Positions 32,941 through 43,204 of a stretch of DNA of 64,000 bases are shown piece after piece. Origin of the DNA: Synaphobranchus kaupii (lineage: Eukaryota > Chordata > Actinopteri > Anguilliformes > Synaphobranchidae); NCBI GenBank assembly GCA_029718625.1, contig CM056379.1:60663626-60727625 (forward strand). The letters run 5' to 3'. The translations under genes and the position numbers were made by a program. Positions within the stretch are counted from its first letter, which is position 1; each line of letters opens with the position of its first letter. Below the pieces are notes generated by a model. That model was not told where the DNA came from, ran no database searches, and saw only the letters and a list, made by a program, of their open reading frames with translations.

Positions 32941-34735
32941 AGGGACTGCCGATTGAGTCACATGGCCGATATGGAACAGGTAAGGATCTGGCTAAGGAGT
33001 TGCCTCCTCATCGCTCATATGACTATGCGATTAACTTATTACCCGGTTCCAGTCCCACCAGGGAGCCTATTTTCTCATTGACGGTTCCCGAGACCAAGGC
33101 TATGAGAGAATACATTGACGAGTCTCTCAGGGCTGGGTACATCAAAACGTCCACATCCCCTGCTGGTACGGGCTTCTTTTTTGTTAAAAAGGATGCTAGC
33201 CTAAAAAGGATGCTAGCCTATGACTACCAAGCTCTGAATAGCATAACTATCAAGAATCAGTACCCGCTGCCTCTCATGAGCTCATTGAATCGTTACAAGG
33301 GGCAAAAATATTTACCAAGTTTGACCTGAGGAATGTACAGTATACACCTGATTCACATTTGAGAAGGGGACAAGTGGAAGACTGCGTTCAACACAACTAA
33401 GGGCACTATGAATGTTGTGATACCGTTTGGGCTCACTAACTCACCTGCCGTCTTCCAGAGCTTCATTAACGATGAACGGCGATCTCTGTATGGACCCCGA
33501 GAAGGTTAGAGCTGTTCTGGACTGGCCACGCCCCAGCACGGTGAAGCAGGTACAAAGATTTCTGGGCTTTGCTAACGTTTATCGTCATTTCATTCAAGGA
33601 TTCCGTTCTGTGGTTGCACCCCTAACATGTCTCACCAAGGTCGGGGGCTCGTGATTTACCTGGTCTCAAGAGGCGTTCACCTCGGCACCCATCCCAACTC
33701 TTCCTGATCCGGCTCTTCCATTCATTGTGGAGGTGGAAGGCTCAGATGTGGGGGTAGGGGTGGTGCTATCGCAACACTGTCCCACAGATCAGAAGTCTCA
33801 TTCCTGTGCGTTTTTCTCTTGCCGCTTGAGCCCCGCTGAGAGGAATTAGGTTGTTGGAAATAGAGAGCTGTTAGCTATCAAGCTAGCACTGGAGGAGTGG
33901 AGGTGCTGGCTAGAGGGGGCAGGTTTACATGAACCACAAGAACGTAGCATACATCCAGGAGGCCAAATGGCTAAATTCGTGACAAGCCAGATTGGCTTTA
34001 TTTTTTAATCATGAGATTTCCTATCACCCAGGTTCAAAGAATATCAAGCCTGACCTTCTGTCCTGCCAGTTCGACGTTTCGGAGAGGGAGCACTGTCCTG
34101 AGCCAATTGTACCCAGTTCCTGCATTGTGGCACCAATGTCCTGGGAGATCAAGTCATTGGTTAAGTAGGCCCTCCAGGGACAGACAATTTCTGAGGGTTG
34201 CCCCACCAACAGCCTGTTTGTGCTGTTGCCATTTTGTTCCCAGGTTATCCGGTGGGCTCATGCCTCTCACATCCCAAAGCTCTGCAAACCCTGGAATTCA
34301 CCGGGAGGAGGTTTTGGTAGCCGTCTATGAAATGTGATGTGAGGTCGTATGTCTCCACCTGTCCCACGTGTGCTACCCACAAGATGTTGTGCCAAGCTCC
34401 TGTGGGTAACCTACACCCCCTGTCCATTCCTAGACATCCCTGGTTGCACATTTCTTTAGATTTTATCACTGCACTCCCCATGTCCAAGGGTCACACGGCT
34501 ATCCTGGTAGTTGTTGACTGGTTTTCTAAGGCCTCGCATTTCATTCCCCTTCCCAAGCTCCCCTGCTCAGGAAACCGCCCAGCTAGTCATTCTACACGTG
34601 TTCAAGCTCCACGGACTACCGGTGGACATCGTGTCAGTGCCAGTGACGGGTTTATGCCCTCACAGTTGCAAAACCTGCTACAGAGCGGACTAAATAAAGA
34701 CAGCATTGAGAGCATGCAACAGGCGTAATAAGGTG
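32941..34735 (+). mobile_element. Degenerate Gypsy pol (RT, RNase H, integrase pieces)
   Basis: Order of domains: RT N-terminal part (33000-33330, starting in PPHRSYDYAI), RT palm remnant in another frame to about 33475, RT connection (about 33475-33655, with [13 protein letters not shown]), RNase H piece (33660-33915, with [15 protein letters not shown]), tether, then integrase zinc-finger CPTC (about 34360) and core (LDFITALPMSKGH, about 34455-34600). There are several frameshifts and stops. The block that should carry the catalytic YxDD motif of RT is missing between about 33465 and 33475, so no active enzyme is possible. No LTRs border it. Confidence 0.88.
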
Positions 34736-34976
34736 CTGGCTTTGCTGAATCTTAAAAAATTAAAAAATATACAGTATATAGCTGATATTCTACACACAAA
34801 ATATTATATAGGCCTAATGTTTTATTTAAGAAATGACAAAAGCCCTATTCAGACGGGATACGTTGTATGGGGGGAGGTGGGGTAATGCAGGCTAATTATT
34901 ACCTGAGTATCTCCGCTATTTTATTCCCGTCCAAATGTGCCATGTCTGTAACTTTTATGGACTGGGCGCTTCCATA
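34736..34976. other. AT-rich spacer with possible MITE end
   Basis: At about 34844 AGCCCTATTCAGACGGGATA resembles, in inverse, TCACACGGGATTACTATAAC read from the minus strand near 37655, suggesting that the foldback element sits inside an older inverted-repeat element. The match is short. Confidence 0.3.
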
Positions 34977-34995
34977 TGGAGGATTATTCAACCCA

Positions 34996-35220
34996 AAATT
35001 AAAATGAAAACGAAAATGAAAACGAAAACGAAAATGAAAATGGAAAATGAAAATGGAGGATTATTCAGCCCAAAATTAAAATTAAAATTAAAATCTTTTC
35101 ATTTTCGTTTTCATTTTCATTATCATTTTCATTATCGTTTTCATTTTCATTTTCATTTTCATTATCGTTTTCATTTTCATTTTCATTATCGTTTTCATTT
35201 TCATTATCGTTTTCATTTTC
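34996..35220. repeat. (GAAAAY)n hexamer tract, left arm
   Basis: GAAAAT and GAAAAC units run on the plus strand to 35053, then after the repeated terminal motif continue as TTTTCATTTTCG/ATTATC units in the opposite sense, so the tract itself contains an internal strand switch near 35096. Confidence 0.85.
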
Positions 35221-37311
35221 GAACTGTACTGATCTATGTTAATGAGGGGGTATGGTCAAGCAAGCAGGGTGGGCCTCATACAGGTTTAGTGCAGTAGCAC
35301 TTAATGAACACTAGGGGGAGCATAGCATAGGGATGGGTAACAGTCTATGCTTGATACTATGCTGTCAGGGCACTCATACGTTTTAATGTATGAAATGATG
35401 AAGAATCTGAGCAGTGTTATAAAGTATTCTTGTTTTATAAAAGAAACGGAGCTAGCTAGCCAGCGCTACGCTGTGTAGGCTATAGGTCAAACCTGCGAGG
35501 TGGAAAATCCAGGTTCAGAAAGTGAAAGATTGCAATCATTTGTTGCAATCACCTGGATTTGCTAATTATCACAATTCTTCAGCCAAGAGGTAGGAGCTAA
35601 CTAGGCTAATTAGTGAAATCGTGAGTTCATGGGTGGAAGAAACACGGCAGGACTTTTACTTTCTGACCCCTGGAATTTCCACCTCTGCAAACCTGGTAGT
35701 AGCCTACGATAGGCTACATTGTGGCAGGTTAAACGTTGGATTGGATGGTTGTGTTGTGAAATCCTCTCTTAAAATAAATGAAAAGACCGCAAATGAGTCA
35801 CTGGATCGTTTAAACTTTTAACCTGGCTCCGGTACTTTAAGCGAACATTAAGGCATTGCTTCAAAAAGTCTATCGACAGCCAGATTCTGATATGTTATGC
35901 AAAATGAGAAATGTTAATGTAGGCTATTTGAAAGTGAGTCGGCTTCGTCATACAAAAAATCCAGGGTTAATTCTTAAATTGAGCTTGCTAGCTGTTTATT
36001 ATTATCCTAAAATAGCTCTCATAAGTGTTTATGTTACCCATCTATCGTTAATTGTGTTTACTGTATTACACACTTCATGTGTGTGCCATGAGTCACTGGA
36101 CCGTTTATTTTAACCTGGCTCCGATAGATCTAGCTAGCCTACTTCAAACGAACATTAAGGCATAGCTTCTAAAAGTCTATCGAGACATTAATGTATTTGA
36201 AAGTGAGTCGGCTTTGTGATATACAGAAAATCCAGGGTGGAAATTTAAATGAGCTGTCTAACCCCTTAATCTCGTTTAGTAGCTAGGCTACACCTCTGCT
36301 TCGTGAAATTCCCTCAGGGAAAAAACAACGACACACTTGGCAGGTTCCAAGTTTAGACATTCTTGTTTATTTTTCAGGATTCTAGCTCCGATGTGTGTTA
36401 AAACAACCGGATAGAATAAAACGTCATAGCACCATTTTGTGCGTTCCATTTTCAGCTGTCTTCAGCAATATTTTTTCTTTCACAACGCAAAAACGCAGCT
36501 TTCATTCCCTAGCCTATTCATATTTGCGACCATATTTTTTGACGACCGTCATGAATCTAGCTAGCTTTTAGAAGCTATGCTTTAATGTTCGTTTGAAGTA
36601 GGCTTGCTAGATCTATCGGAGCCAGGTTAAAATAAACGGTCCAGTGACTCATGGCACACACATGAAGTGTGTAATACAGTAAACACAATTAACGATAGAT
36701 GTATGACGAAGCCGACTCACTTTCAAATAGCCTACATTAACATTTCTCATTTTGCATAACATATAGAATAGAATCTGGCTGTCGATAGACTTTTTGAAGC
36801 AATGCCTTAATGTTCGCTTAAAGTACCGGAGCCAGGTTAAAAGTTTAAACGATCCAGTGACTCATTTGCGGTCTTTTCATTTATTTTAAGAGAGGATTTC
36901 ACAACACAACCATCCAATCCAACGTTTAACCTGCCACAATGTAGCCTATCGTAGGCTACTACCAGGTTTGCAGAGGTGGAAATTCCAGGGGTCAGAAAGT
37001 AAAAGTGATTGCAATCTTTCACTTTCTGAACCTGGATTTTCCACCTCGCAGGTTTGACCTATAGCCTACACAGCGTAGCGCTGGCTAGCTAGCTCCGTTT
37101 CTTTCATAAAACAAGAATACTTTATAACACTGCTCAGATTCTTCATCATTTCATACATTAAAACGTATGAGTGCCCTGACAGCATAGTATCAAGCATAGA
37201 CTGTTACCCATCCCTATGCTATGTTCATTAAGTGCTACTGCACTAAACCTGTATGAGGCCCACCCTGCTTGCTTGACCATACCCCCTCATTAACATAGAT
37301 AGTATAGTTCG

Positions 37312-37548
37312 AAAATGAAAATGAAAATGAAAACGATAATGAAAATGAAAATGAAAACGATAATGAAAATGAAAATGAAAATGAAAACGATAATGAAAAT
37401 GATAATGAAAATGAAAACGAAAATGAAAAGATTTTCATTTTAATTTTAATTTTGGGCTGAATAATCCTCCATTTTCATTTTCCATTTTCATTTCGTTTTC
37501 GTTTTCGTTTTCATTTTCATTTTCGTTTTCATTTTCATTTTAATTTTG
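37312..37548. repeat. (GAAAAY)n hexamer tract, right arm
   Basis: Mirror of the left-arm tract with slightly different unit counts: the two terminal motifs are about 94 bp apart here against 77 bp on the left, as expected from slippage. Confidence 0.85.
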
Positions 37549-37565
37549 GGTTGAATAATCCTCCA

Positions 37566-37990
37566 TACTTCCACGCCTGTAAAGATGCCGGCATCTTTTA
37601 CCTACCGTTAAATGCCCTGTGAAAATAACCACAGGTTATAGTAATCCCGTGTGAAAATATCAAGACGTTGCTTTAATTCAAAGTTAAAACATCACCTCAT
37701 GTAACAGAGTATGTTGTGTTCTATAGAACATTAACATAATGTTATTGATAGGCTACTGCCATTCATGTTTAGACAAAATACTAGCCTATTAATTTACTCA
37801 TGATAGGTCTTGTCAATTCTTGCGGGTAGGCTTTTCAGCTCGGCATCGCATATCCTGACTCGACAGAAGCCATCAGCTTGGTGAAGCCCTCATCTTACAC
37901 GAGAGATATTGGCTGTGCATCCGTGGTATTCATTTTGACGATCAACCTGGTCACGCATTTTTGTCTAGTAGCCAATTCTTGCACCTTTTC
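37566..37990. other. No gene recognised
   Basis: Contains the palindrome GATGCCGGCATC (about 37584-37595) and the ACGGGATTA-type motif near 37650. From about 37840 leftover hAT coding sequence (minus) may begin but is not readable with confidence. Confidence 0.35.
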
Positions 37991-38500
37991 AAAGCGAAAG
38001 GCCTCGTTGATGTTTGTTGAGAAGCAGTCGAGCTTGAGCTGACTTGGCTGCTGTCGTCACTCACAGTCACTGTCGGGTGTTTAAGTCTCACATGATTTTT
38101 CATCGTTTCAGTGCTGTTGGAGTATGTTCGCTCTGTGTCAAGAAGTTTACATTTAACTTTATTTTCTGTAATCTGCTCAAAGTGAGACCAAATAGCGCTT
38201 TTTTTGAAGCATTACGAGTAATGTCAATTTTAGTTACGTCATGCGCATTTATCGCGCGAGAGCTGATCAAGGATAGGCTATTTCCCCTGTTAGTCTAACG
38301 TTGCCTCACCAACCCCAGATCAGCATTAATAGTCTACTTTTAAACAGGAGCCTATGACAATAACAGTAAAAAAAAAACCTTTAAAGGAAATGGTTAGAAA
38401 TAATTTTTTTATGTTATCCATTTATTTTTTAAATTGCGATTAAACGTCTAGAAATTTTCCTAAACGTTTAGCATTTAAACAGTTTGAAGTCACACCCCTA
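37991..38500 (-). mobile_element. hAT transposase 5' part with BED zinc finger
   Basis: Reading the minus strand from about 38225, one open frame gives SAIWSHFEQ, then KCKLLDTERTY, then STETMKNHVRLKHP, the pattern of a BED-type zinc finger (Trp/Phe start, Cys, and His-x4-His end); the usual second Cys of the CxxC pair appears replaced (CKLLD). The frame goes on through a Ser-rich linker to a stop near 37990. The outer end is CACACCCCTA at 38491-38500 (TAGGGGTGTG inverted). Such fingers bind the ends of hAT DNA. The catalytic and dimerisation domains are absent. Confidence 0.65.
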
Positions 38501-38600
38501 GTTATGATGGCATAATGGCAATTATGATGTTGGCAACCAGGAGCTGCTGGCAGTCAAACTGGCCTTGGAAGAGTGGCGACAATAGCTGGAGTATAGTATA
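38501..38600 (+). mobile_element. Gypsy RNase H remnant
   Basis: From 38519 one frame codes a conserved Gypsy RNase H block (NYDVGNQELLAVKLALEEW) ended by a stop. It is a second, separate copy of the block seen at about 33860-33900. Nothing else of its element is recognisable. Confidence 0.65.
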
Positions 38601-39062
38601 GCTATATAGTATAGCTAGCTAGCCACAGAAAGGCTAGCTAGGTTGTCTTATATTGTTTATGATGTCACAGAGTTTTACAGTAGTGGCGCTGAATTCAAAA
38701 TTAAAGCACCTGTCTCTCTTATTCTGGTTTAGTTTAGTTTATACCTAGTTAGCTAGAAAGCGATATGAATTAGCTTATATATATATTATAAGCTATAGTT
38801 AGCTATAGCAGGCATTGGCTATAAACTAAGCCTCAATAAGGCTCAATGATAAAGTATGGGGAGTCAGTGGAAAAAAAGTCCCTGTCTGGGGAGACTTGGA
38901 TTTGTATACCATAAGTAATGACAATGGTGGTGAGCTGTCAATCTATTACGGCTAGACTGTAACACTACTGGGAATTTATACTACACTATACCAGCTGCTT
39001 TCATGTGTGGCCTAGTCATTCATTATGTTGGGTGAAACAGCATAGCTAATATAGGGACATAA
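38601..39062. other. No gene recognised
   Basis: AT-rich with many GCTAGCTA and TATAGCTA motifs. No exon or element that I can support. Confidence 0.4.
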
Positions 39063-39549
39063 ATGGATGACATGGCCAAAAAAAAAGTTGCCGTTGCACC
39101 CGTCATGCATAGTGCCCACTGTACAAGCTTCTGGAGGCAGTGTTATGTTCTGGGGTTGCTTCAATTGGTCAGGTCTAGGCTCAGCAACGTTATGAAGCAA
39201 TAAAATGAAGTCAGCTGAGTTCCTGAATGTACTGAATGACCAGGTTATCCCATCAATGGGCATATTCCAGGACGACAATGCCAAGATTCATCGGGTTCAA
39301 ATTGTGAAAGAGTGGTTCAGGGATCATGAGGAATCATTGAAAGTCTGTGGGATGCGCTGGAGAAGACTTTACGGAGTGGTTTGACTCTCCTGTCATCAAT
39401 ACAAGATCTCGTCCAAAAATGTATCGAACTCTGGATGGAAATAAATCTTGTTGTCGAAACAATGCCACAAATAATGCGTGCCGTAATCAAAGCTAAAGGC
39501 GGTCCAACGAAATATTAGAGTGTGTGACTTTTCTTTTGGCCAGGCAGTG
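39063..39549 (+). mobile_element. Tc1-like element with transposase remnant (GGCCAAAAAAAAAGT family)
   Basis: Right end ...TTTTGGCCAGGCAGTG followed by TA. The left end starts at GGCCAAAAAAAAAGT but its outermost bases are altered. The plus strand codes the C-terminal half of a Tc1 transposase: SGGSVMFWGCF, then [10 protein letters not shown] with a DDE-type aspartate, then a Glu-containing helix in another frame. One frameshift near 39325 breaks it. Relatives are at 48854 and 54656. Confidence 0.8.
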
Positions 39550-39610
39550 TAGTTGTCCTGTACAGTAATCCATAGGCTGTTATATGTTTATATAAGAGAT
39601 GTAGTATATA

Positions 39611-40310
39611 TACAGGGAGTGGACAAAATATTGGAAACACCTACAAAAACTGAATATCTAGTAACTAATAACCAATCCTTTGCCTTCAAAACGGTTTCAA
39701 TCCTTCTAAGAATGCTGTCATACAATTTCTGAACTGTGTATAGTGGGATATTGGCCCATTGTTCAAGAAGGACAGTCTCCAGTTCTTTGAGGGATGAAGG
39801 AGGTGAAAATCTAGTTTGCACTCTGCGCTCCAGAACTTCCCATAAAGCCTTAATTATGTTTAGATCTGGTGATTGTGCAGGCCATGGAAGGCATTTGGCG
39901 ACATCATCGTGTTCTTGGAACCATTCTTTAATGTTTTAGCAGTGTGTAAGGGGGCGTTATCATGTTGGAATATGGGGACATCATGAGGGAACAGTGTTTG
40001 CACCATAGGGTGCACCTGGTTTTGTAAAATGGTTTCTTATTGCTTGTCTGTTACTCGTCCATGGAGAGCAATCATTGGACCCAATGAGTCCCATGAAATG
40101 GCTGCCCATACCATTACAGAACCACCACTATACTTAACAGTTTGTAATAGACATTGTGGATTGAATGCCTCCTTAGGCTTTGTCCAAACATAAACCCATC
40201 CAGATGTATTAAAAAGAGTAAAAGATGACTCATCAGACCATATAACTTTTCTCCATTTAAGCCATTATTGGTGTTTGTGTACCATTGATATCTGGAGTTA
40301 TAAAGCTTTA
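39611..40310 (-). mobile_element. Tc1-like transposase remnant (GGGAGTGGACAAAATATTGG family)
   Basis: The terminal repeat ACAGGGAGTGGACAAAATAT follows TA at 39611-39612. On the minus strand the coding sequence of a Tc1 transposase is recognisable in pieces (for example a DGFMFG block near 40190 and the N-terminal part near 39790) with many stops. The other terminal repeat is missing. Confidence 0.7.
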
Positions 40311-40786
40311 AACAGAACGGAACAAAACAGACAAATATGGGTAAAATTAAGCCTCTGCGCAAAGGGGTTAAAAAATTGCTGCATGATACAGCACAAACTA
40401 GGCGATTTAGGGAAGACAGAGAATTACTCGGGGTCGCACATCACGATGTCTATGGGACTAAATCAAGAGGTCGAATTACGAAGACTACGGAAATATGGAT
40501 CATTTCAAACTGTTTTTTGTTGCGTTTGTTGTGCACTCATTCATTGGCTATTGACATTCTAGTAGAACAATGCATCACTGCAGGTCAGCCAGGACTCCTG
40601 ACAAAATCAAACCAGAAATTATCCTGGCCTCTCCCGACGAGGTCCAGACTGGTTCACGACAGAAATAATCGTCTTTGACGACCTCACATCAAATGGTCCA
40701 TTCCAGACGATGGAACCAAGATTTCTTGCAGATTTTTTAAAGATTATCATAGGACTGCTAAATTTGTTGGGAGTTAGTCTTTGATG
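40311..40786 (+). other. Unrecognised 113-codon open frame
   Basis: The frame at 40337-40678 begins MGKIKPLRKGVKKLLHD, a basic N-terminus, and continues with DVYGTKSRGRITKT. A second frame (about 40572-40670) is open too and ends in SPDEVQTGSRQK before a stop, which suggests a frameshifted longer frame. I recognise no family. The flanks (Tc1 on the left, an LTR-like segment on the right) suggest a mobile-element protein. Confidence 0.25.
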
Positions 40787-41010
40787 TCAGAATCAGGGCA
40801 AAAGTTGTGTAGTGTGTGTGTAGTTAGTCTTCTCGTGCCTGGTTTATTTCTTAGCCTTAGGTCCTTTGCGTTTCATTGTTTGTAGTTATCTCTTGTGTTT
40901 GTGCCTCGACTGGCTCACCATTTTTATTAAACCTTCTTTGTTTTTGAAACCTCTGCCTTCTGAGTTTCTCGGCGCTTGGGTCCACACAGCATCATTGTCA
41001 CAGGTTCTGT
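40787..41010 (+). mobile_element. Short LTR-like segment
   Basis: Starts TGTCAGAATC, is T-rich, has ATTAAACC (about 40926) and ends with CGCTTGGGTCC...CATTGTCACA, the layout of a short fish Gypsy LTR. No target duplication is visible, so the boundaries are uncertain. Confidence 0.4.
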
Positions 41011-41059
41011 GTCCAGAAGAGAGTAACAGTCAAGTAATTGTCAATAATTGCTGCTAATT

Positions 41060-41165
41060 GTTTGCCACCTTTGTTCTCAGAGTGAGGCTGTATGCTGATG
41101 AAGGCTGACGAAATGCATCCTAGTGACTGCTGCCATTAAATTTTATATTGGGGAATGCTGGCTGT
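41060..41165 (+). mobile_element. Penelope-like 3' segment
   Basis: GTATGCTGATGAAGGCTGAC GAAATGCATCC resembles the conserved pseudo-LTR part of fish Penelope-like elements (CTGATGA 41095-41101, GAAA 41110-41113). It ends directly before L1-like sequence. Short, so assignment is uncertain. Confidence 0.35.
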
Positions 41166-41174
41166 TCAACTACA

Positions 41175-41935
41175 CTACAGCACTCCAAAACCAGAAACAA
41201 ATATGAACAACAGGGGGAGATATGTCTCCAGTCTCATTGAGAGCATCTTAGTGACTAATTTACAGTCTGTGTTAAGGAGAGAGTTTAGCCTGTAGGAAGC
41301 ACACTTTATGGGTTCTTTCCCATTTTTATGAATCATTGTAATCATAGCCTGAGAGAATGACTCTGGAAAAAAGCTCCTAGCTTGCTTCAATACATCCATT
41401 AGAAAAGGTATTAATATCTTCCTGAATTCTTGGAAGGAAAGCCATCCTCCCCAGGACATTTGTTAGATGATAAAGATTGAATGGCTTCTATCAACTCATA
41501 TGCTGTAAACTGTTTACTTAGACTCCCTCTATACAAATCTGGTAGGGTAGGGAGGTTGATTGAAGAAAGGAATGAGTCTCTGAGTGATCTTTACCTAGAC
41601 ATGATGTATAAAGGTCCTCATACTACTGCTTGAAAGTAGTATTGATAGTATTTGAGTTCTCTGTGGCGTTTATTGTCCTCTTATTTTCTAATATTTTAAG
41701 TTGCCAGGCAAATACTTTTTGTGATCTCTCTCCAAATTCATAATAGCGCTGTTTTTAACCAACAATAGCCTTCTCAGTTTGTAGGTATTCAAGGTCGTAT
41801 ATTTCAATTTCTTGTTGACGTACTGTCTATATATCTCTTTGGTTGGTGCCCTTTGGTAGGTTTTCTCTAACATGAGAATTTCAGTTTCAATTCAGGTCGG
41901 TGCCTTTTCCTCTTTATAGAATTATGGGATTGGCA
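41175..41935 (-). mobile_element. L1/Tx1-like LINE fragment (linker and RT start)
   Basis: On the minus strand, 41935 to 41690 codes the helical linker between endonuclease and RT (LKYTTLNTYKLRRLLL, NLERDHKKYLPGNL). After stops and shifts, 41459 to 41185 gives the first RT motifs (MITMIHKNGKEPIKCASYR, LLNTDCKLVTKML). The catalytic RT motifs beyond are lost. Several stops; dead copy. Confidence 0.72.
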
Positions 41936-43200
41936 AATTAGCCGGATCTAAGTCAAATTTTAGGAAAATCCAGAATAAACAGTTCCAAATACAAGGATCT
42001 GAGAAACCCCATGTTAGTTACTATGGTAACATATGCTCTGAAACTAACCGGCCAGCTGGCAGATTAATTTGAACTAAACCCGACATTCGCCAGGCTTTAA
42101 ATTGCGTAAGAGTAATTAGACTGCAAATCAATATTCTAGCTCATCCAAAAGTGTATCTTCATGAAAGATATCGTTATCACAATCTATCATTTTTATCAAT
42201 AACCTTCTAAAGCCTCACGTCTCCAATGTTAAACATTGTGGTTTTGCACACATTTCGCTACAGTCCTTCTGCATTGCCCTGCATTTTTTCCAATGGCAGC
42301 TTTTTATATAAGATTGGAGATGCAGAACATATCGGTAAAGTAACTGTCTTGCTTTGAAGCATTTTCTGCATATTTTCATTGTTTATCCTGGTCATAAGTC
42401 TGTAAGAACCATCAAAGAAGAATTAGAATCAGAGGTTTGTTAAAGCAAAATTTAACTTTGGTAGAACTTTGGGTTGTGTAGTTACCTGGCCATGATATGA
42501 GTCCAAATGATGGCGAAATATGTTAATTAGTTGCACTGTGCTCCCCTGGGGTGATATTCCAAACTAGGGTATTTGTCGCTCTCCATTCACTTCTATAGAG
42601 CAGCTAAAACGGTCTCGAAATGACACTTCTAGCACGTATACAGATGCGAACAAAGCGGATTCTGTCAATACAAACAATAACCAGTCCTCTTACCAATTGT
42701 TTTGTGTGTAATTAAAATTATTTCTAAAAGTACTATTTTCATAGTAATGCTTCTGGATGGTCTGCTCATGCAGCCTCGTGCGCCAGCAACTCTTCATGTA
42801 TATATTCGGGCTCAAAAAGATACCCCGCAACGACCATATGATCATCCTGCTACTCTTCTAAAAAGTCTCCCTCAAACATGATGTTGTTTACAGAGCAGTA
42901 TATATAAATATAACTATTAAATGTTGTTAGCAAGCTACCAGAAAAGACTAGCAAAATGTCGGCAGGTCAGTTTGTTTACTACCAGGAAGAACGCTTGCTT
43001 CCGTGGAAATTTGGACCAATGAGTGGTTTCTGATGCATCGGCGCATAACGCTGTTTCTGTGCATCTTTCTGCGTTGAGGATCATCTAGGCTACACTTGGA
43101 TTCAGATAAGCGTATATTTTTTCATTGCTTTCAGCTGTTGTTAGTTAATTGAACAGATTGCAGTCACACTGAAATCTTCCTCTCTTTCCCTGCCTCTACC
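41936..43200. other. No gene recognised
   Basis: Around 41996-42070 GATCTGAGAAACCCCATGTT and ACCGGCCAGCTGGCAG look like a known fish DNA-repeat interior. The remainder is AT-rich and unassigned. Confidence 0.35.
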
Positions 43201-43204
43201 CCAC

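Larger units (their letters stand above)
34977..37565. mobile_element. Foldback element with (GAAAAY)n-rich inverted arms (2589 bp)
   Basis: Starts TGGAGGATTATTCA and ends with its exact complement, flanked by TA on both sides (34975-34976, 37566-37567). The left arm (to about 36176) and right arm (from about 36564) are near-identical inverted repeats of over 1 kb around a 387-bp spacer. Each arm begins with the terminal motif, a GAAAAT/GAAAAC tract, a second copy of the motif (35054; 37471), and a longer hexamer tract. Inside the arms a ~290-bp block is partly duplicated (compare 35790-36000 with 36080-36260). Mirror-image open frames (35621-35821 plus; 36837-37022 minus) code the same 55 residues and are arm shadows. 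No transposase seen. Confidence 0.88.

Noticed and set aside
35621..37022. Two identical 55-residue peptides on opposite strands, as a possible conserved gene pair
   Set aside because: They are the two arms of the foldback element read in mirror orientation; identity follows from the inverted repeat.
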